NCBI RefSeq assembly: GCF_964340395.1
Contig: NC_135557.1
Location: 1,465,646 to 1,529,645, forward strand
DNA from: Glandiceps talaboti
Taxonomy: Eukaryota > Hemichordata > Enteropneusta > Spengelidae
Reading direction: 5' to 3'
DNA: 64,000 nt
The notes under the pieces were generated by a model, which worked only from the letters and a program-made list of their open reading frames with translations, did not search any database and was not told the DNA's origin. The position numbers and the translations under genes are program-made. Position 1 is the stretch's first letter. Each line of letters opens with the position of its first letter. Shown one piece after another: positions 44,698-57,714 of this stretch.

Positions 44698-45590
44698 TAG
44701 CACAACAGAACTGAGAGGTTCAGTGGCATGGTGAAGTGTCTGTCTGTCTGTAAACAACTTAAAGTAAAAAACCGCCAGACCAATTGCCTTGGTATTTGGT
44801 GGAGACATTTCTTTTTGTGTCTAGTTGCAAAAATGTTCAAAGCATAATGATCACATGACAAGTGTGTGATTTGGGTTAAAATGGCATTTTTGGTTAAATA
44901 ACTTAAACTAGGCAGATTGGGCTGAAATTTAGTGGGAACATTCCTCAAGGTATGCAGCATAAGAATAGTTCATGACATGGTGATCCCATCAGTGATATGC
45001 AAGTTAAGTCTAAAAATGTGTCTTTTTGGTCAAAATTCTTTAATTCCAAAACTTGTATCTCCAAAACTTGATGAAAGAGGCTGAAACTTTGTGGGGATAT
45101 TTCTGGAGGTGTTATGCAGATATATTGTGGCCCTAGCAACCATGACCATGTCCTTAGCAATAGTCAAATGATTATGTATATTGCGAAGGGTAGGCAAGTG
45201 GATAAATATTCAAACAATGTATGCAAATATGCCAAGCAACAAGGCCACATCCATAGTAACAGCCAAATGATAGTGTATATTGCAAAAATAAAAATAGGAA
45301 TTAATTAGGCAAGTGAATAAAGATCCAAAGAGTGAATGCACAAATGCCTAGCAACAAGACCACGCCCATAACAATAGTGAAATGGTGTTGTATATTGAAA
45401 ATATCAACATGGATAGATAGGCAAGTGACTAAACTTTCAAAAATTTGACATAATTGATTCAGCAATGAAGATACTGCCCATACATACAGTAATATTTTGG
45501 TGTAGATAAACATGACAAAAAAATAAATACAACAAACATTATACAGTTGTGCTACAACGCCATTGGTGTTATTTTTTAAGACTTCCATCA
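44698..45590 (+). mobile_element. Dispersed repeat family A, copy 4
   Basis: 5' stem TAGCACAACAGAAC / GGTTCAGTGG (weaker pairing), short (TGTC)n, gtaaacaacttaaagta, then the tandem 3' units, ending ctacaacgccattggtg. Its last 115 bp are included in the 1512-bp tandem duplication. Confidence 0.75.
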
Positions 45591-48499
45591 CGATCATTTT
45601 TAATTAAAAAAGAAACATGTAATTTTGAACACTTGTAAACATGGTCCACCTATTTAAGCTAATACTAGGGAGTGTAACCCTATTTTAACCCAAATCTTAA
45701 CTCCCTAGCTTGAATACAAATGTATATCTATGCTGCAGTTGGTTCTACATTCTTGTCAAGTTATTTACATTGTTGGAGTTGGCAGCTTAATCCGGACATA
45801 GTTGGAGTTGGCAGCTTAATCCGGACTTGTTAGGCAAGGTCAAAGGTCAGCTCATCAAGATGTAGTGATTGCAGTGTCCAACTTGTGATATTCCAACTAG
45901 GTAGATAAAGTGATACATGTTCATTCATGTCAGTTCTGTCAATATCTGGACTCTCACATCACACCATAGACAATAACACAGAAACTCCACAAGGTATACA
46001 TAGATAGCAACATAGTAACAATGTCTGGCCTCTCACATCACACCATAGACACAGAAACTCCACAAGGTATACATGATAGCAACATAGTAACAATGTCTGG
46101 CCTCTCACATCACACCATAGACACAGAAACTCCACAAGGTATACATAGATAGCAACATAGTAACAATGTCTGGCCTCTCACATCACACCATAGACACAGA
46201 AACTCCACAAGGTATACATGATAGCAACATAGTAACAATGTATACATGATAACAACATAGTAACAATGTAGACATGATAGCAACATAGTAACAATGTATA
46301 GTTGTGGTTTAGTCATCAATGCTATGACCTCATAACTAAATCATGTAGTACTTGACAATTGAAATATAACAACATATTCTGTTAGTGATGTTGCTTGGCA
46401 ACCAGCCACAATTCTTCATTCTGTCTCTCACCCCACCCCTTGTCACTTCTTCCCAGCATGCTTTGTGGTTCCCAGGGAATCTTTTTAGAAAGTGTCATGC
46501 TGGTTTGGAGTTATCCACTTTTTAATTTGCAAATGTTGTTGGGAGCCAAGTTTAAAGAGTTGTCTATGTCCTCTCATTTTTTGTAAGATAGAAAACTTTG
46601 AGACATAATTTTGTTTTGTAGTGTAGAAAATGTAGTAACGATGTACAATGTCAAGATAATAAAGCCAATGTTTGTGTGTTGAAAGTCACTTTTATATTCA
46701 AAAAATAAGGATTTTTGCTGTATGATAAACTATCCCAAGAAAGGTCAAAGGTCGCTTCTAATAATTCAACAGCCATTGTCAACTAGTTGACAAGTGTTGA
46801 CCAGTATCTCTGTGCTAGTTCTATCAGCTAAAACCAAATTGGCCTGCCAACAAGTCTTTGTAACATTTTTATACCAAGTATTGACCCCTTATCTAGATCT
46901 AATTATTTAGCATCTAGAGTGATACCTTGTTTACTGGTTGATGTACGGTGTCTTGCTAGTAATACCAGTCAATAGTGAAACCTTGTTGCCCATACATACA
47001 GTAATATTTTGGTGTAGATAAACATGACAAAAAAATAAATACAACAAACATTATACAGTTGTGCTACAACGCCATTGGTGTTATTTTTTAAGACTTCCAT
47101 CACGATCATTTTTAATTAAAAAAGAAACATGTAATTTTGAACACTTGTAAACATGGTCCACCTATTTAAGCTAATACTAGGGAGTGTAACCCTATTTTAA
47201 CCCAAATCTTAACTCCCTAGCTTGAATACAAATGTATATCTATGCTGCAGTTGGTTCTACATTCTTGTCAAGTTATTTACATTGTTGGAGTTGGCAGCTT
47301 AATCCGGACATAGTTGGAGTTGGCAGCTTAATCCGGACTTGTTAGGCAAGGTCAAAGGTCAGCTCATCAAGATGTAGTGATTGCAGTGTCCAACTTGTGA
47401 TATTCCAACTAGGTAGATAAAGTGATACATGTTCATTCATGTCAGTTCTGTCAATATCTGGACTCTCACATCACACCATAGACAATAACACAGAAACTCC
47501 ACAAGGTATACATAGATAGCAACATAGTAACAATGTCTGGCCTCTCACATCACACCATAGACACAGAAACTCCACAAGGTATACATGATAGCAACATAGT
47601 AACAATGTCTGGCCTCTCACATCACACCATAGACACAGAAACTCCACAAGGTATACATAGATAGCAACATAGTAACAATGTCTGGCCTCTCACATCACAC
47701 CATAGACACAGAAACTCCACAAGGTATACATGATAGCAACATAGTAACAATGTATACATGATAACAACATAGTAACAATGTAGACATGATAGCAACATAG
47801 TAACAATGTATAGTTGTGGTTTAGTCATCAATGCTATGACCTCATAACTAAATCATGTAGTACTTGACAATTGAAATATAACAACATATTCTGTTAGTGA
47901 TGTTGCTTGGCAACCAGCCACAATTCTTCATTCTGTCTCTCACCCCACCCCTTGTCACTTCTTCCCAGCATGCTTTGTGGTTCCCAGGGAATCTTTTTAG
48001 AAAGTGTCATGCTGGTTTGGAGTTATCCACTTTTTAATTTGCAAATGTTGTTGGGAGCCAAGTTTAAAGAGTTGTCTATGTCCTCTCATTTTTTGTAAGA
48101 TAGAAAACTTTGAGACATAATTTTGTTTTGTAGTGTAGAAAATGTAGTAACGATGTACAATGTCAAGATAATAAAGCCAATGTTTGTGTGTTGAAAGTCA
48201 CTTTTATATTCAAAAAATAAGGATTTTTGCTGTATGATAAACTATCCCAAGAAAGGTCAAAGGTCGCTTCTAATAATTCAACAGCCATTGTCAACTAGTT
48301 GACAAGTGTTGACCAGTATCTCTGTGCTAGTTCTATCAGCTAAAACCAAATTGGCCTGCCAACAAGTCTTTGTAACATTTTTATACCAAGTATTGACCCC
48401 TTATCTAGATCTAATTATTTAGCATCTAGAGTGATACCTTGTTTACTGGTTGATGTACGGTGTCTTGCTAGTAATACCAGTCAATAGTGAAACCTTGTT
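45476..48499 (+). repeat. 1512-bp direct tandem duplication, near-identical
   Basis: 45476-46987 is repeated as 46988-48499 with no difference that I can see. The junction reads ccttgtt|gcccatac. The unit contains the 3' end of repeat family A, a 72-bp minisatellite (45950-46240) and the candidate DYRK1A poly(A) signal. Such identity means a very recent duplication or an assembly artefact. Confidence 0.9.
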
Positions 48500-48657
48500 T
48501 ACTGGTTGAAGTACGGTGTCTTGCTAGTAATACCAGTCAATAGTGAAACCTTGTTTACTGGTTGAAGTACGGTGTCTTGCTAGTAATACCAGTCAATAGT
48601 GAAACCTTGTTTACTGGTTGAAGTACGGTGTCTTGCTAGTAATACCAGTCAATAGTG
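48434..48657. repeat. 56-bp repeat, 4 copies
   Basis: Units with tacggtgtcttgctagtaat. The first is inside the right copy of the 1512-bp duplication, whose left copy has only one unit. Confidence 0.93.
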
Positions 48658-49067
48658 GTCAGCAGTAGTAACTACTAGATAATAGAGAGGTTTAGATACA
48701 CGTTACAACATGTACGCCTACGGGAGCATTATCGTGCAGGCGTACAAGTAATGACGCCTACAAAATTGTGTTTAGTTATGCGTTCAAAACACAAACATAA
48801 AAACAGTGGAATGTGAATGCGCACGTTGACATCCTCTGTCCAGAAGGCCAGATACATGCCTTTGATTTCTAAAGTTGTCCGTATTTTTGCCATTTTTCCT
48901 GCAACTACCCAAACCAAAAACCAAGCAATTAGTTTAAAGTTATACTTCCGAACTTTGATTTAAAAAATATGACATTTAATAGAAGAAAATGACAAAAACT
49001 CAACACGTATTTACAGTTACGTGTAGAATGCCAAGTCACTACTTAGACCTATGTATGGATGTATGTA

Positions 49068-49105
<38 letters not shown>

Positions 49106-49456
49106 CACATGACTATGAGTGGTTGGTTGAAGTTGTTCTTGAGTGGAACTCTGTGAGTTACATAAATAGCTTGATAAAGCATAAATTACCAAAACAGAGA
49201 GAAAATTAAAGAGAAAAATAAGACAATATCCACTCACATTGTAGGAAGACCAGAATTTAGATCTAGAAAAATGACTGCAAATGAAATTAAAACTAATAGG
49301 TATGAGTGAAACAGATAGTTGTGACTGTGAGACTGAAAGTGACACTTCTGTAATAGTGATTGTGATGACACAAGTCTTGCACACCCTCCCAGACAAGTTA
49401 CTTTGACAAGTGTAGAATTGCAGGTTGATTTATGTTGCATTAAATAATGATGTTTT
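48658..49456. other. Intergenic, (TG)n at 49057-49102
   Basis: One microsatellite; otherwise no gene recognised. Confidence 0.4.
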
Positions 49457-50600
49457 TAGCACAACTGAACTGAGGTTTAGTAGTGCTATAGGGATCACCC
49501 ATCGTCTGTCTGTCTCTGTCTGTGTGTGTGTATGTGTGTAAACAACTTAAAGTCAAAAACTGCTGAACCGATTACCATGATATTTGGTGGGTCCATTACC
49601 TTGGGTGTCTAGTTGAGAGATTGTTCAAATCAAAATGATCACATCACAGGTGTGTGATTTGGGTAAAAAAAATGTGATTTTTGGTCAAAAAACTTAAACT
49701 CAGAAACAACTGGGCAGATGGTGTGAAATTTGGTGGGAACATTCTTAAGGGGGTGTAAAGTAAGATTTGTTCATGACATGATTCCATCAGTGATATGCAA
49801 ATTAGAGCTAAAAATGTGTCCTTTTGGTTGAAAATCTATAATTCCAAAACTACTGAGCAGATTGGGTTGAAATTTAATTGGAATGCATTTAGGGATGTAC
49901 GGATGAAGAAATATTAAGCACACAATGATTCCACGAGTGATATGCAAATTAGGTGTAAAAATGTTCATTTTTGGTCAAAAACTTATATCTCAAAAGGTAC
50001 TTGGTCACCGAGTCTGAAACTTGGTGAGATGTTTCAGAAAGTGTTATTCTGCACATTTTCTTCAAAACATTTTGACAGAATTGGCCCTAGCGGCCATGAC
50101 CACGCCCTTACCAACAACCAAATGGCAGTATATTTTGGTCAAATAACAACATCATCTGGTATGGTAGGCAAATGAGTAAACATTCAAAAAATGTATGCAA
50201 ATACCCTAGCAACCATGACCACGCCCATAGCAACAGCCAAACGGTCGTGTATTTCACAAAGATAACGGATTGGTAGACAATTGAATAAACGTTCAAAAAA
50301 TGTATGTAAATATGCCTGGCAACAAGACCACGCCCATGGCAACAGCCAAATGATCACGTATATTGCAAAGATAATATCAGGAATTCATACACAAGTGAAC
50401 AAAAACATACATAAATGTATGCAAATATATCTAACAGCCAAATGATAGTGTATATCACAAAGATAGCAACATGGTTGGATAGGCAACTGGATAGTCATTC
50501 AGCAAATGAACACATATTGTTAGCATGGTCTAGCATATCGATAAACATTTTTAAAAAATGTCCAGTTGTTCTACAACGCCATTGGCAGTATTTTTTCAGG
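49457..50600 (+). mobile_element. Dispersed repeat family A, copy 5 (most complete)
   Basis: 5' stem TAGCACAACTGAAC (49457-49470) / GTTTAGTAGTGCTA (49475-49488), simple repeat, conserved middle, tandem 3' units and the end ctacaacgccattggcag. About 1.14 kb in total. The best copy for defining the family's ends. Confidence 0.8.
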
Positions 50601-51754
50601 TGTGGTTTAACGAGAGCAGAGCAAGATAGGGGGGAATGTACCAGATGAAAGGTAATTATTGATAACTTGTATGATATATGGTAACAAGGTGTCTAATCAT
50701 TCAGGAAATAGGAGGGGGTAGGCCATGTTTTAGAAACCTGTCCAAGGGGACGGTCATATTTAGAAACCCGCCCAGGGGGAGGGTCACATTTTATGTTGAC
50801 TCATTTTATGACCTACCTGGATTTTACTTGTTACCATACAGGGAGAAGATAAAATTCTTCTAAATTGCACTCTGCACTATTTCAAACAACGTCTATAATT
50901 CTGAGAGAAACAACACACATCCCTTTAAATTAAGGCTAATATTTAGTAATACTGCATGTATTGTAGTTACAATTTACTGTTTTCCACATACCAAACAAGT
51001 CCTAATGGCATCTTGTGTAGCTTGGCTGTTTGGGAATATGTCATGTGACAGAAGACAAGCTGCACATTGCTCATTGTTTTAAAATGCATATACATTGCCA
51101 TACAAGCGCAAAAATGTGCATATGAGCCATATACGCGATTTCCATGCTAAGATTGACCTGTATCACATACATGCTGAAACCAGTCACTGGCTTCAATATC
51201 TTGTCTCATGAGAATGTCCATCGAGCAGAAAATGTTGTAGAATATTTTATTTTCACTGTTATTATGGTTGGAAACGGTAATAAATGGTAATAAACATAAA
51301 ATAACAATACAGTTTGTACATATACAGACTGTGTTTACAAGCGTTTGCCAAACACAGGAGTGTTTCAATGTGCATTATGGAGTAAAACAAGAAACTAAAA
51401 ACTGTACTTGATATACACAACAAAACATACTGAAAAAATCATCAAAAGTTACAGCTACTGTCCCTTTAATCTGTCCACATACTTCCCACCCATCTCTCAG
51501 TGAATCTGTCACTTTGAGATGGTGGAGGGGGGAGGGTCAGATTTTAGAACTTGGGATCGGGGGGGGGGGGGGATTATTGTCTATGTATTGTGTTATTGAG
51601 AAGGACGGGCTTGTTTTCAATAAGGCCAAATGAAAAAATGGTTGTTTCCGATATAACCCGACCGATGGTAGTTTTTTATCTCCGGCCCTAAGCATTTTTA
51701 AGGACATTTAAAACCAAAAGGCAAGAAACTTTGTCTTCTTGACCTACATGCACA
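50601..51754. other. Intergenic, unique
   Basis: Contains a G13-like run near 51560 and two right-end-like 'ccctttaa' motifs (50923 and 51460). No gene recognised. Confidence 0.4.
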
Positions 51755-52960
51755 TCTGTACTATGTACGTACATATTTCATCAAACTATCACAGACGGGG
51801 TATCCAGACCTGTACTATGTACGTACATATTTCATCAAACAATCACATACGGGGTATCCAGACCTGTACTATATGTACGTACATATTTCATCAAACAATC
51901 ACAGACGGGGTATCCAGACCTGTACTATGTACGTACATATTTCATCAAACTATCACAGACGGGGTATCCAGACCTGTACTATGTACGTACATATTTCATC
52001 AAACTATCACAGACGGGGTATCCAGACCTGTACTATGTACGTATATATTTCATCAAACTATCACAGACGGGGTATCCAGACCTGTACTATATGTACGTAC
52101 ATATTTCATCAAACAATCACAGACGGGGTATCCAGACCTGTACTATGTACGTACACATTTCATCAAACAATCACAGACGGGGTATCCAGACCTGTACTAT
52201 GTACGTACATATTTCATCAAACTATCACAGACGGGGTATCCAGACCTGTACTATATGTACGTACACATTTCATCAAACAATCACATACGGGGTATCCAGA
52301 CCTGTACTATGTACGTACACATTTCATCAAACTATCACAGACGGGGTATCCAGACCTGTACTATGTACGTACACATTTCATCAAGCAATCACAGACGGGG
52401 TATCCAGACCTGTACTATGTACGTACATATTTCATCAAACTATCACAGACGGGGTATCCAGACCTGTACTATGTACGTACACATTTCATCAAACAATCAC
52501 AGACGGGGTATCCAGACCTGTACTATGTACGTACATATTTCATCAAACAATCACATACGGGGTATCCAGACCTGTACTATGTACGTACACATTTCATCAA
52601 ACAATCACAGACGGGGTATCCAGACCTGTACTATATGTACGTACATATTTCATCAAACAATCACATACGGGGTATCCAGACCTGTACTATGTACGTACAT
52701 ATTTCACCAAAGCCATCACATACGGGGTATCCAGACCTGTACTATGTACGTACATATTTCATCAAACTATTACAGACGGGGTATCCAGACCTGTACTATG
52801 TACGTACATATTTCATCAGAGCCATCACATACGGGGTATCCAGACCTGTACTATGTACGTACATATTTCATCAAACTATCACAGACGGGGTATCCAGACC
52901 TGTACTATGTGTACACGTACGTATTTCATCAAAGTCATCACATACGGGGTATCCAGACCG
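51755..52960. repeat. 54-bp minisatellite, about 22 copies
   Basis: Units with gacggggtatccagacctgt and the palindrome gtacgtac. The 54-bp period, with occasional 2-bp steps, leaves all three forward frames open for more than 300 codons. Confidence 0.96.
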
Positions 52961-54420
52961 ACATTTTGTTTCTTTTTGGGTCGAAGCAATATTTTTTCAA
53001 AAATGAAAACAATTAAAATTATAATATAAACTAAAATTTATCGGAAACACACTATTATTTTTAATTCACCTGAGGATTATGACATGTTACTGTTATGTGA
53101 GTGTCAACTGATTATTGAAGTGGCATAACCTGAGTTTATATATAATTATATTATGTGAAAATATTTGATTTACTGTTCTAGTATAATGTTAATAGCATTG
53201 TACACTTCTATGACATTACAATTTGTGTTCAGAATGAAAATGGCCCGAGTTTCTTTCTGTCTGACAAGCTAGCTAGGAGGCAGAAAGAATTTCAACCGAT
53301 TTATCGTTCTGTCTCGTTGGCAATCAACCCGAACAAACAGACAGACAGATAGACAGACAGACAGACAGACAGTCAGACAGACAGACAGACAGACAGACAG
53401 TATGAAAACCTACACATTAACCAGACAGAACTAAAATGGGCCGAATTTTCGTCTGTTTGACAAGCAAACAGGCAGAAAGAATTTTGACCGATTTTTCGTT
53501 CTGTCTTGACAATCCCGAACAAGATGACAGAAAGATAACCTATCCCTGTCTCTTTGCAATCCAGTCACGCAGAACAAAATGTGACCAAGTTTTTTTTATG
53601 TCTGTTTGAGAGACAACCCGATAAGTCAATAAGGGGGCAGCTGCCCCGAGATTTTAGGAAAAAAAAGAAATAAAAAAGCTACTTTTTGAATACATAGCGA
53701 TGCTATTAAAATTGTTATTTACGTGACGATTCCTTGCATGCGCGATTTCAATGGATAGTTCACTAAAGTCACTGTACAATGACTCATGGCTAATATGTAT
53801 CTTATAACGTTATTGTACGCTGGCTTAACTTTGAATTAAAATGTGTCCAGTTAAAAATTGTAACATTTTGCAGCAAATTAAAATGTTTTTGTGTGGGAAA
53901 GTACAAAAGAAGTGCGCACATGCACTGTGCATTTTCTGCGAGTAACAGTAGTCTTGAAAGTCTCCTTCATTTGAAGATAACAAGTCGCAATTATAATGTC
54001 AGCGAGTGAAACTCAAAAAAATAAAGACAGAAAAAGTCGTTCAACGTGAGGTAGCTTGCTATGCTGCATGCAGTGACTCGTGACTCCGAAGATGCACTCG
54101 ATCTCATTTACATCTTGTTCCTTATATTAAAACATTTCATGCTGATAAAACGGCAGATCTCTTTTTGGAATATTTGGTGGCCCTGAAAAACTATTAAACT
54201 ATGTACACAGATTAAGATCCACTATTTGATGTTTGAAGATATTTCTTTCAATAATTGTGTTCGACGTTGTCTTTGGTTAAAATGTTGTTTGATATAATTA
54301 TCTCAATGTACACTGACACTTGCGTTATTCCGCAATTCATTTTGAAGCGACAATTTGCTATGGAAAGAATGGCCCTGAATTACATACAGGTGTACCTTAT
54401 ACAATCAATTCAGTCTGACT
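52961..54420. other. Intergenic with (ACAG)n and a degenerate repeat
   Basis: 53240-53610 holds about three diverged units with ggcagaaagaatttt around an (ACAG)n run (53336-53400). No gene recognised. Confidence 0.5.
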
Positions 54421-54470
54421 AGTTAAATGAAGGGATTCGACACACTTGGATATTCACAACTGTAACTGCG

Positions 54471-54472
<2 letters not shown>

Positions 54473-54516
<44 letters not shown>

Positions 54517-54641
54517 TTGGTAGTACTGGAACTCTTTCTTGGGTGTAACTCGGAGTTTCACGCATATTGCGATCATCAGACACTATTACGCTCTGCCACT
54601 GCGGTATAGAGCACTGTCTTAGCAGATTGATACTCACCGAG

Positions 54642-54719
<78 letters not shown>
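54473..54719. repeat. Two (AT)n tracts flanking the ribozyme-like segment
   Basis: (AT)n at 54473-54513 and 54643-54719. Confidence 0.95.
54543..54583 (-). ncRNA. Hammerhead-ribozyme-like motif (Penelope-type)
   Basis: Minus strand, 5' to 3': GTGT (stem I), CTGATGA (core), TCGCAATATGCGT (stem II with CGCA/TGCG), GAA, then a very short stem III (AC/GT closed by TCCGA), a GTT cleavage triplet (ending 54547) and ACAC completing stem I. All conserved core positions are present, in the order of the hammerheads known from Penelope-like retroelements. A T-T mismatch lies next to the core in stem II. The motif sits between (AT)n tracts at 54473-54513 and 54643-54719. Confidence 0.6.
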
Positions 54720-54725
<6 letters not shown>

Positions 54726-54956
54726 TGAGAGATTTCTTTACAGAAGGATGTTGCACAAAAATATCTCACATTAGGCTGCAGCCTGTAGTTAGCAGGATTT
54801 TCTCTTTCAACCTTGATTTTGGGCGAAATAAACTCCCTCATCATGATAGCTAGTGGGGAGGGTGTGAGAAGGAGTGCCCCCCCCCCCATAGAGAGCACTT
54901 TTTTTCCAACCATACAAATTATTGAAAGCCATAGAGTACTTGAAAATTGTGTTCAA

Positions 54957-55158
54957 TATTCAGTTTTACTCTCACTACAATATAAACGTTTATTTTGAAA
55001 ATTGTCTTCAATATTCAGTTTTACTCTCACTACAATATAAACGTTTATATCCAGTTTTACTCTCACTACAATATAAACGTTTATATTCAGTTTCACTCTC
55101 ACTACAATATAAACGTTTATATTCAGTTTTACTCTCACTACAATATAAACGTTTATAT
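54957..55158. repeat. 36-bp repeat, about 5 copies
   Basis: Units with ctcactacaatataaacgtt. Confidence 0.93.
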
Positions 55159-55603
55159 TTCGCGGCGTGTGGATTTACGCGATCCTAGTAACTCGACTTA
55201 TTTTACCCTAATTCCTAATAATATTATATAATTTCATAAGTATCTCAATATTATCTATATTTTATTGTATTTTGAAACATATCTCGGGAAACAACTGCAT
55301 GTGGTAGAAAATGACCTGTTCCTCCCTTACGGGTTGACCATTTGATTTCCTAACTTGGGGGAGGGCTTGGAAGATTTGAGGAAAAAAAGATGCCGAATGG
55401 CGTTTCTCGAAAAAAAAATCCGAATATTAGTGGGTGATGGAAAAAATTTCTTGACAGGGTCATGACACACAAGTTTGAGTATACTGTTTAACCTGCTAGT
55501 ACCTCTCCAACCAGGGCACTTGTCAAATCATGGCAAACATTTCAAACACATGCCAGGCACAGGTCAGTTTCTTCTCTTCGGCCTGCATATATATATGAAT
55601 AGA

Positions 55604-55607
55604 TATA

Positions 55608-55702
<95 letters not shown>
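55604..55702. repeat. (TATGTG)n / (TG)n microsatellite
   Basis: Hexamer tgtatg repeats passing into (TG)n. Confidence 0.95.
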
Positions 55703-55703
<1 letters not shown>

Positions 55704-56383
55704 CTTGTCTCTGTTTCTTTCATGAATGTTTTAATATTACTTGAGTCATGTAAGAGTTCAAACATAACTGTACATAAATTTTTTACATGTATTACCTAGC
55801 TACACTAGTTACAGAACATGCCATGTAAATGTTTGGCTGTTTCACAATCAGTGCTTCACTTATCTTGTACTTTGGGCCAAAAGTGAACTTGAAGGTTTTG
55901 TAATGGTAATCTTAATATATTTATAAAAGAATTCAATTGTTGTAGTCTCTCCAGTATTAACTTGTCACAAGGGATTAATAAACTTGCTATTCCAGACACT
56001 ACATGTTCTCGACGACTACAAATCAGATTCAATTTTCTATTATACACTAGGTATGACCACCTACATTTCTCTAACACACCGGTGACTTTACTATACAAGA
56101 AATATTAATGCCCCATAACCAATGTTCAGGGCCACTTTTATGTGACATGGGAAACTCATTAACAAACTTATATTTGCTTTTAATAGCTTTTCATAGCTTG
56201 GAAATATTACCCCAGAGGCTATGAAAAACCTAAAATTGCCTATAGAAGCAAAAAACTCTAGATCTGCCAAAGGAAATCCCTAGGACTCCCTAACCCCAGA
56301 GGTCACTCATGCATTAAACCAACAATATCATTCAGCAAAATTGGCTTTATGAGTAAAACATTCCAAAGCTTCTATGGAAAGAC

Positions 56384-56962
56384 CCCCAATTGGAATCCCG
56401 ATAAGAGGTGGACATATCGCAGTATCCAGACCCCCAATTGGAATCCCCATAAGAGGTGGACATATCCCAGTATCCAGACCCCCAATTGGAATCCCCATAA
56501 GAGGTGGACATATCCCAGTATCCAGACCCCCAATTGGAATCCCCATAAGAGGTGGACATATCCCAGTATCCAGACCCCCAATTGGAATCCCCATAAGAGG
56601 TGGACATATCGCAGTATCCAGACCCCCAATTGGAATCCCGATAAGAGGTGGACATATCCCAGTATCCAGACCCCCAATTGGAATCCCGATAAGAGGTGGA
56701 CATATCGCAGTATCCAGACCCCCAATTGGAATCCCGATAAGAGGTGGACATATCCCAGTATCCAGACCCCCAATTGGACTCTCCATAAGAGGTGGACATA
56801 TCCCAGTATCCAGACCCCCAATTGGACCCCCCATAAGAGGTGGACATATCGCAGTATCCAGACCCCCAATTGGACTCTCCATAAGAGGTGGACATATCCC
56901 AGTATCCAGACCCCCAATTGGACCTCCCTACATGAGGTGTACACATCCCAGTATCCAGCTCT
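56384..56962. repeat. 48-bp minisatellite, 12 copies
   Basis: Units with aagaggtggacatatcccag; the period is a multiple of three, giving open frames in several registers. Confidence 0.96.
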
Positions 56963-57274
56963 TCCCCCTACCTCTTACTGTTAAGATACTATCAAAACCT
57001 TGTCAACAATTTTGCAAGCATATGTAGTTGCTTTTTCCATGTTGATGCTACCTTGTAAATCTTGGTAATTATTGTCTAAAAGTGTCTGTGAATAGCCAAA
57101 AATGGCTTTAAGAGTAAAAATCCTCCAGAGAAAGGCTTACGGCAGACAGAAATTCAAAGTTGGCAAAGGTAAGAAAGAAAAGTTCCAGTTACAAATAAAA
57201 CCAATCTTGATTGGGGGTGTGGGTTATTCTTCGGGAGGAAAATACCACATGTGAAAGGGGGAAAAAAATCACAT

Positions 57275-57346
57275 TAGCAGAGCATGGTTTCGATCCATGG
57301 ACCTCTGGGTTATGGGCCCAGCACGCTTCCACTGCGCCACTCTGCT
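57275..57346 (-). tRNA. Initiator tRNA-Met (CAT)
   Basis: 72 bases on the minus strand form a full cloverleaf: acceptor AGCAGAG/CTCTGCT with the initiator A1:T72 pair, anticodon arm CTGGG-CCCATAA-CCCAG with the three G:C pairs diagnostic of initiators, and T loop ATCGAAA with A54 in place of T54. The T stem is CATGG/CCATG, a paired change from the usual GATGG/CCATC. No intron. It is transcribed away from COPA, ending upstream in the intergenic region. Confidence 0.95.
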
Positions 57347-57586
57347 CCTGAAGCTTAGCTGCAAATATGCTATATATATCTATAGTAATTTAATTGTGTG
57401 TTTTTTTCAACTTCTATCTCTCAATCACATTTCTTTTTTTATTGTTTTCAGTTCATTATGAAACATACAAATTCTACAATTTGCTTACTATTACCCAAAC
57501 CCTTCCATTTCGTTATATAGTTTGTCAGGAAGTGGCTCAGACGAGTCAGAGGTGGAAGCCGGCCAACACATGCAACATGTTATAGG

Positions 57587-57620
57587 GCATTATGGGTAGA
57601 CGTGTCCGCTCATGACGTGG
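57587..57620. promoter_or_regulatory. Candidate COPA promoter motifs (ZNF143-like, UPRE-like)
   Basis: On the minus strand, 57598-57587 reads TACCCATAATGC, fitting the core of the ZNF143/THAP11 site found in housekeeping promoters. On the plus strand, 57613-57620 is TGACGTGG, the unfolded-protein-response element bound by XBP1/ATF6. COPI genes are known secretory-pathway targets of that response. Both lie 95-130 bp upstream of the ATG with no TATA box. Regulation is inferred. Confidence 0.4.
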
Positions 57621-57714
57621 CAGCCATATTGGTTTCGTACAAGCCGGTTTCACTAAGAAGTTGGTGCTGAATATACACGGAACTGGTTGCTTTGCCACTT
57701 TGAGGAAATTCACG

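Larger units (their letters stand above)
41949..46680 (+). other. Probable DYRK1A 3' UTR with poly(A) signal
   Basis: After the stop codon the first convincing polyadenylation context is AATAAA at 46658-46663, followed by a GT-rich tract (tgtttgtgtgttg). An identical copy is at 48170 because of the tandem duplication. A long UTR is usual for this gene in vertebrates. If correct, it would contain the 45-bp array at 42687-44104 and a copy of the dispersed repeat family at 44698-45590. No transcript evidence. Confidence 0.4.

Noticed and set aside
50918-51470. MITE suggested by two 'ccctttaa' ends
   Set aside because: Both ends have the same orientation, so they do not form a terminal inverted repeat pair.
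51739-53029. Three overlapping forward frames of 312-425 codons
   Set aside because: All three frames open together over a 54-bp minisatellite, which is the mark of repeat structure, not coding.
55856-56098. 80-codon minus-strand open frame
   Set aside because: Reasonable composition but no recognised motif, no splice context and no homologous copy in the window.
56328-57027. Frames of about 200 codons with PPIGIPIRGGHI repeats
   Set aside because: 48-bp minisatellite; several registers on both strands open equally.
57104-57172. ATG with 22 codons (MALRVKIL...) followed by gtaag, resembling a first exon
   Set aside because: A related sequence without the open frame is at 56341, and no second exon or family match was seen.
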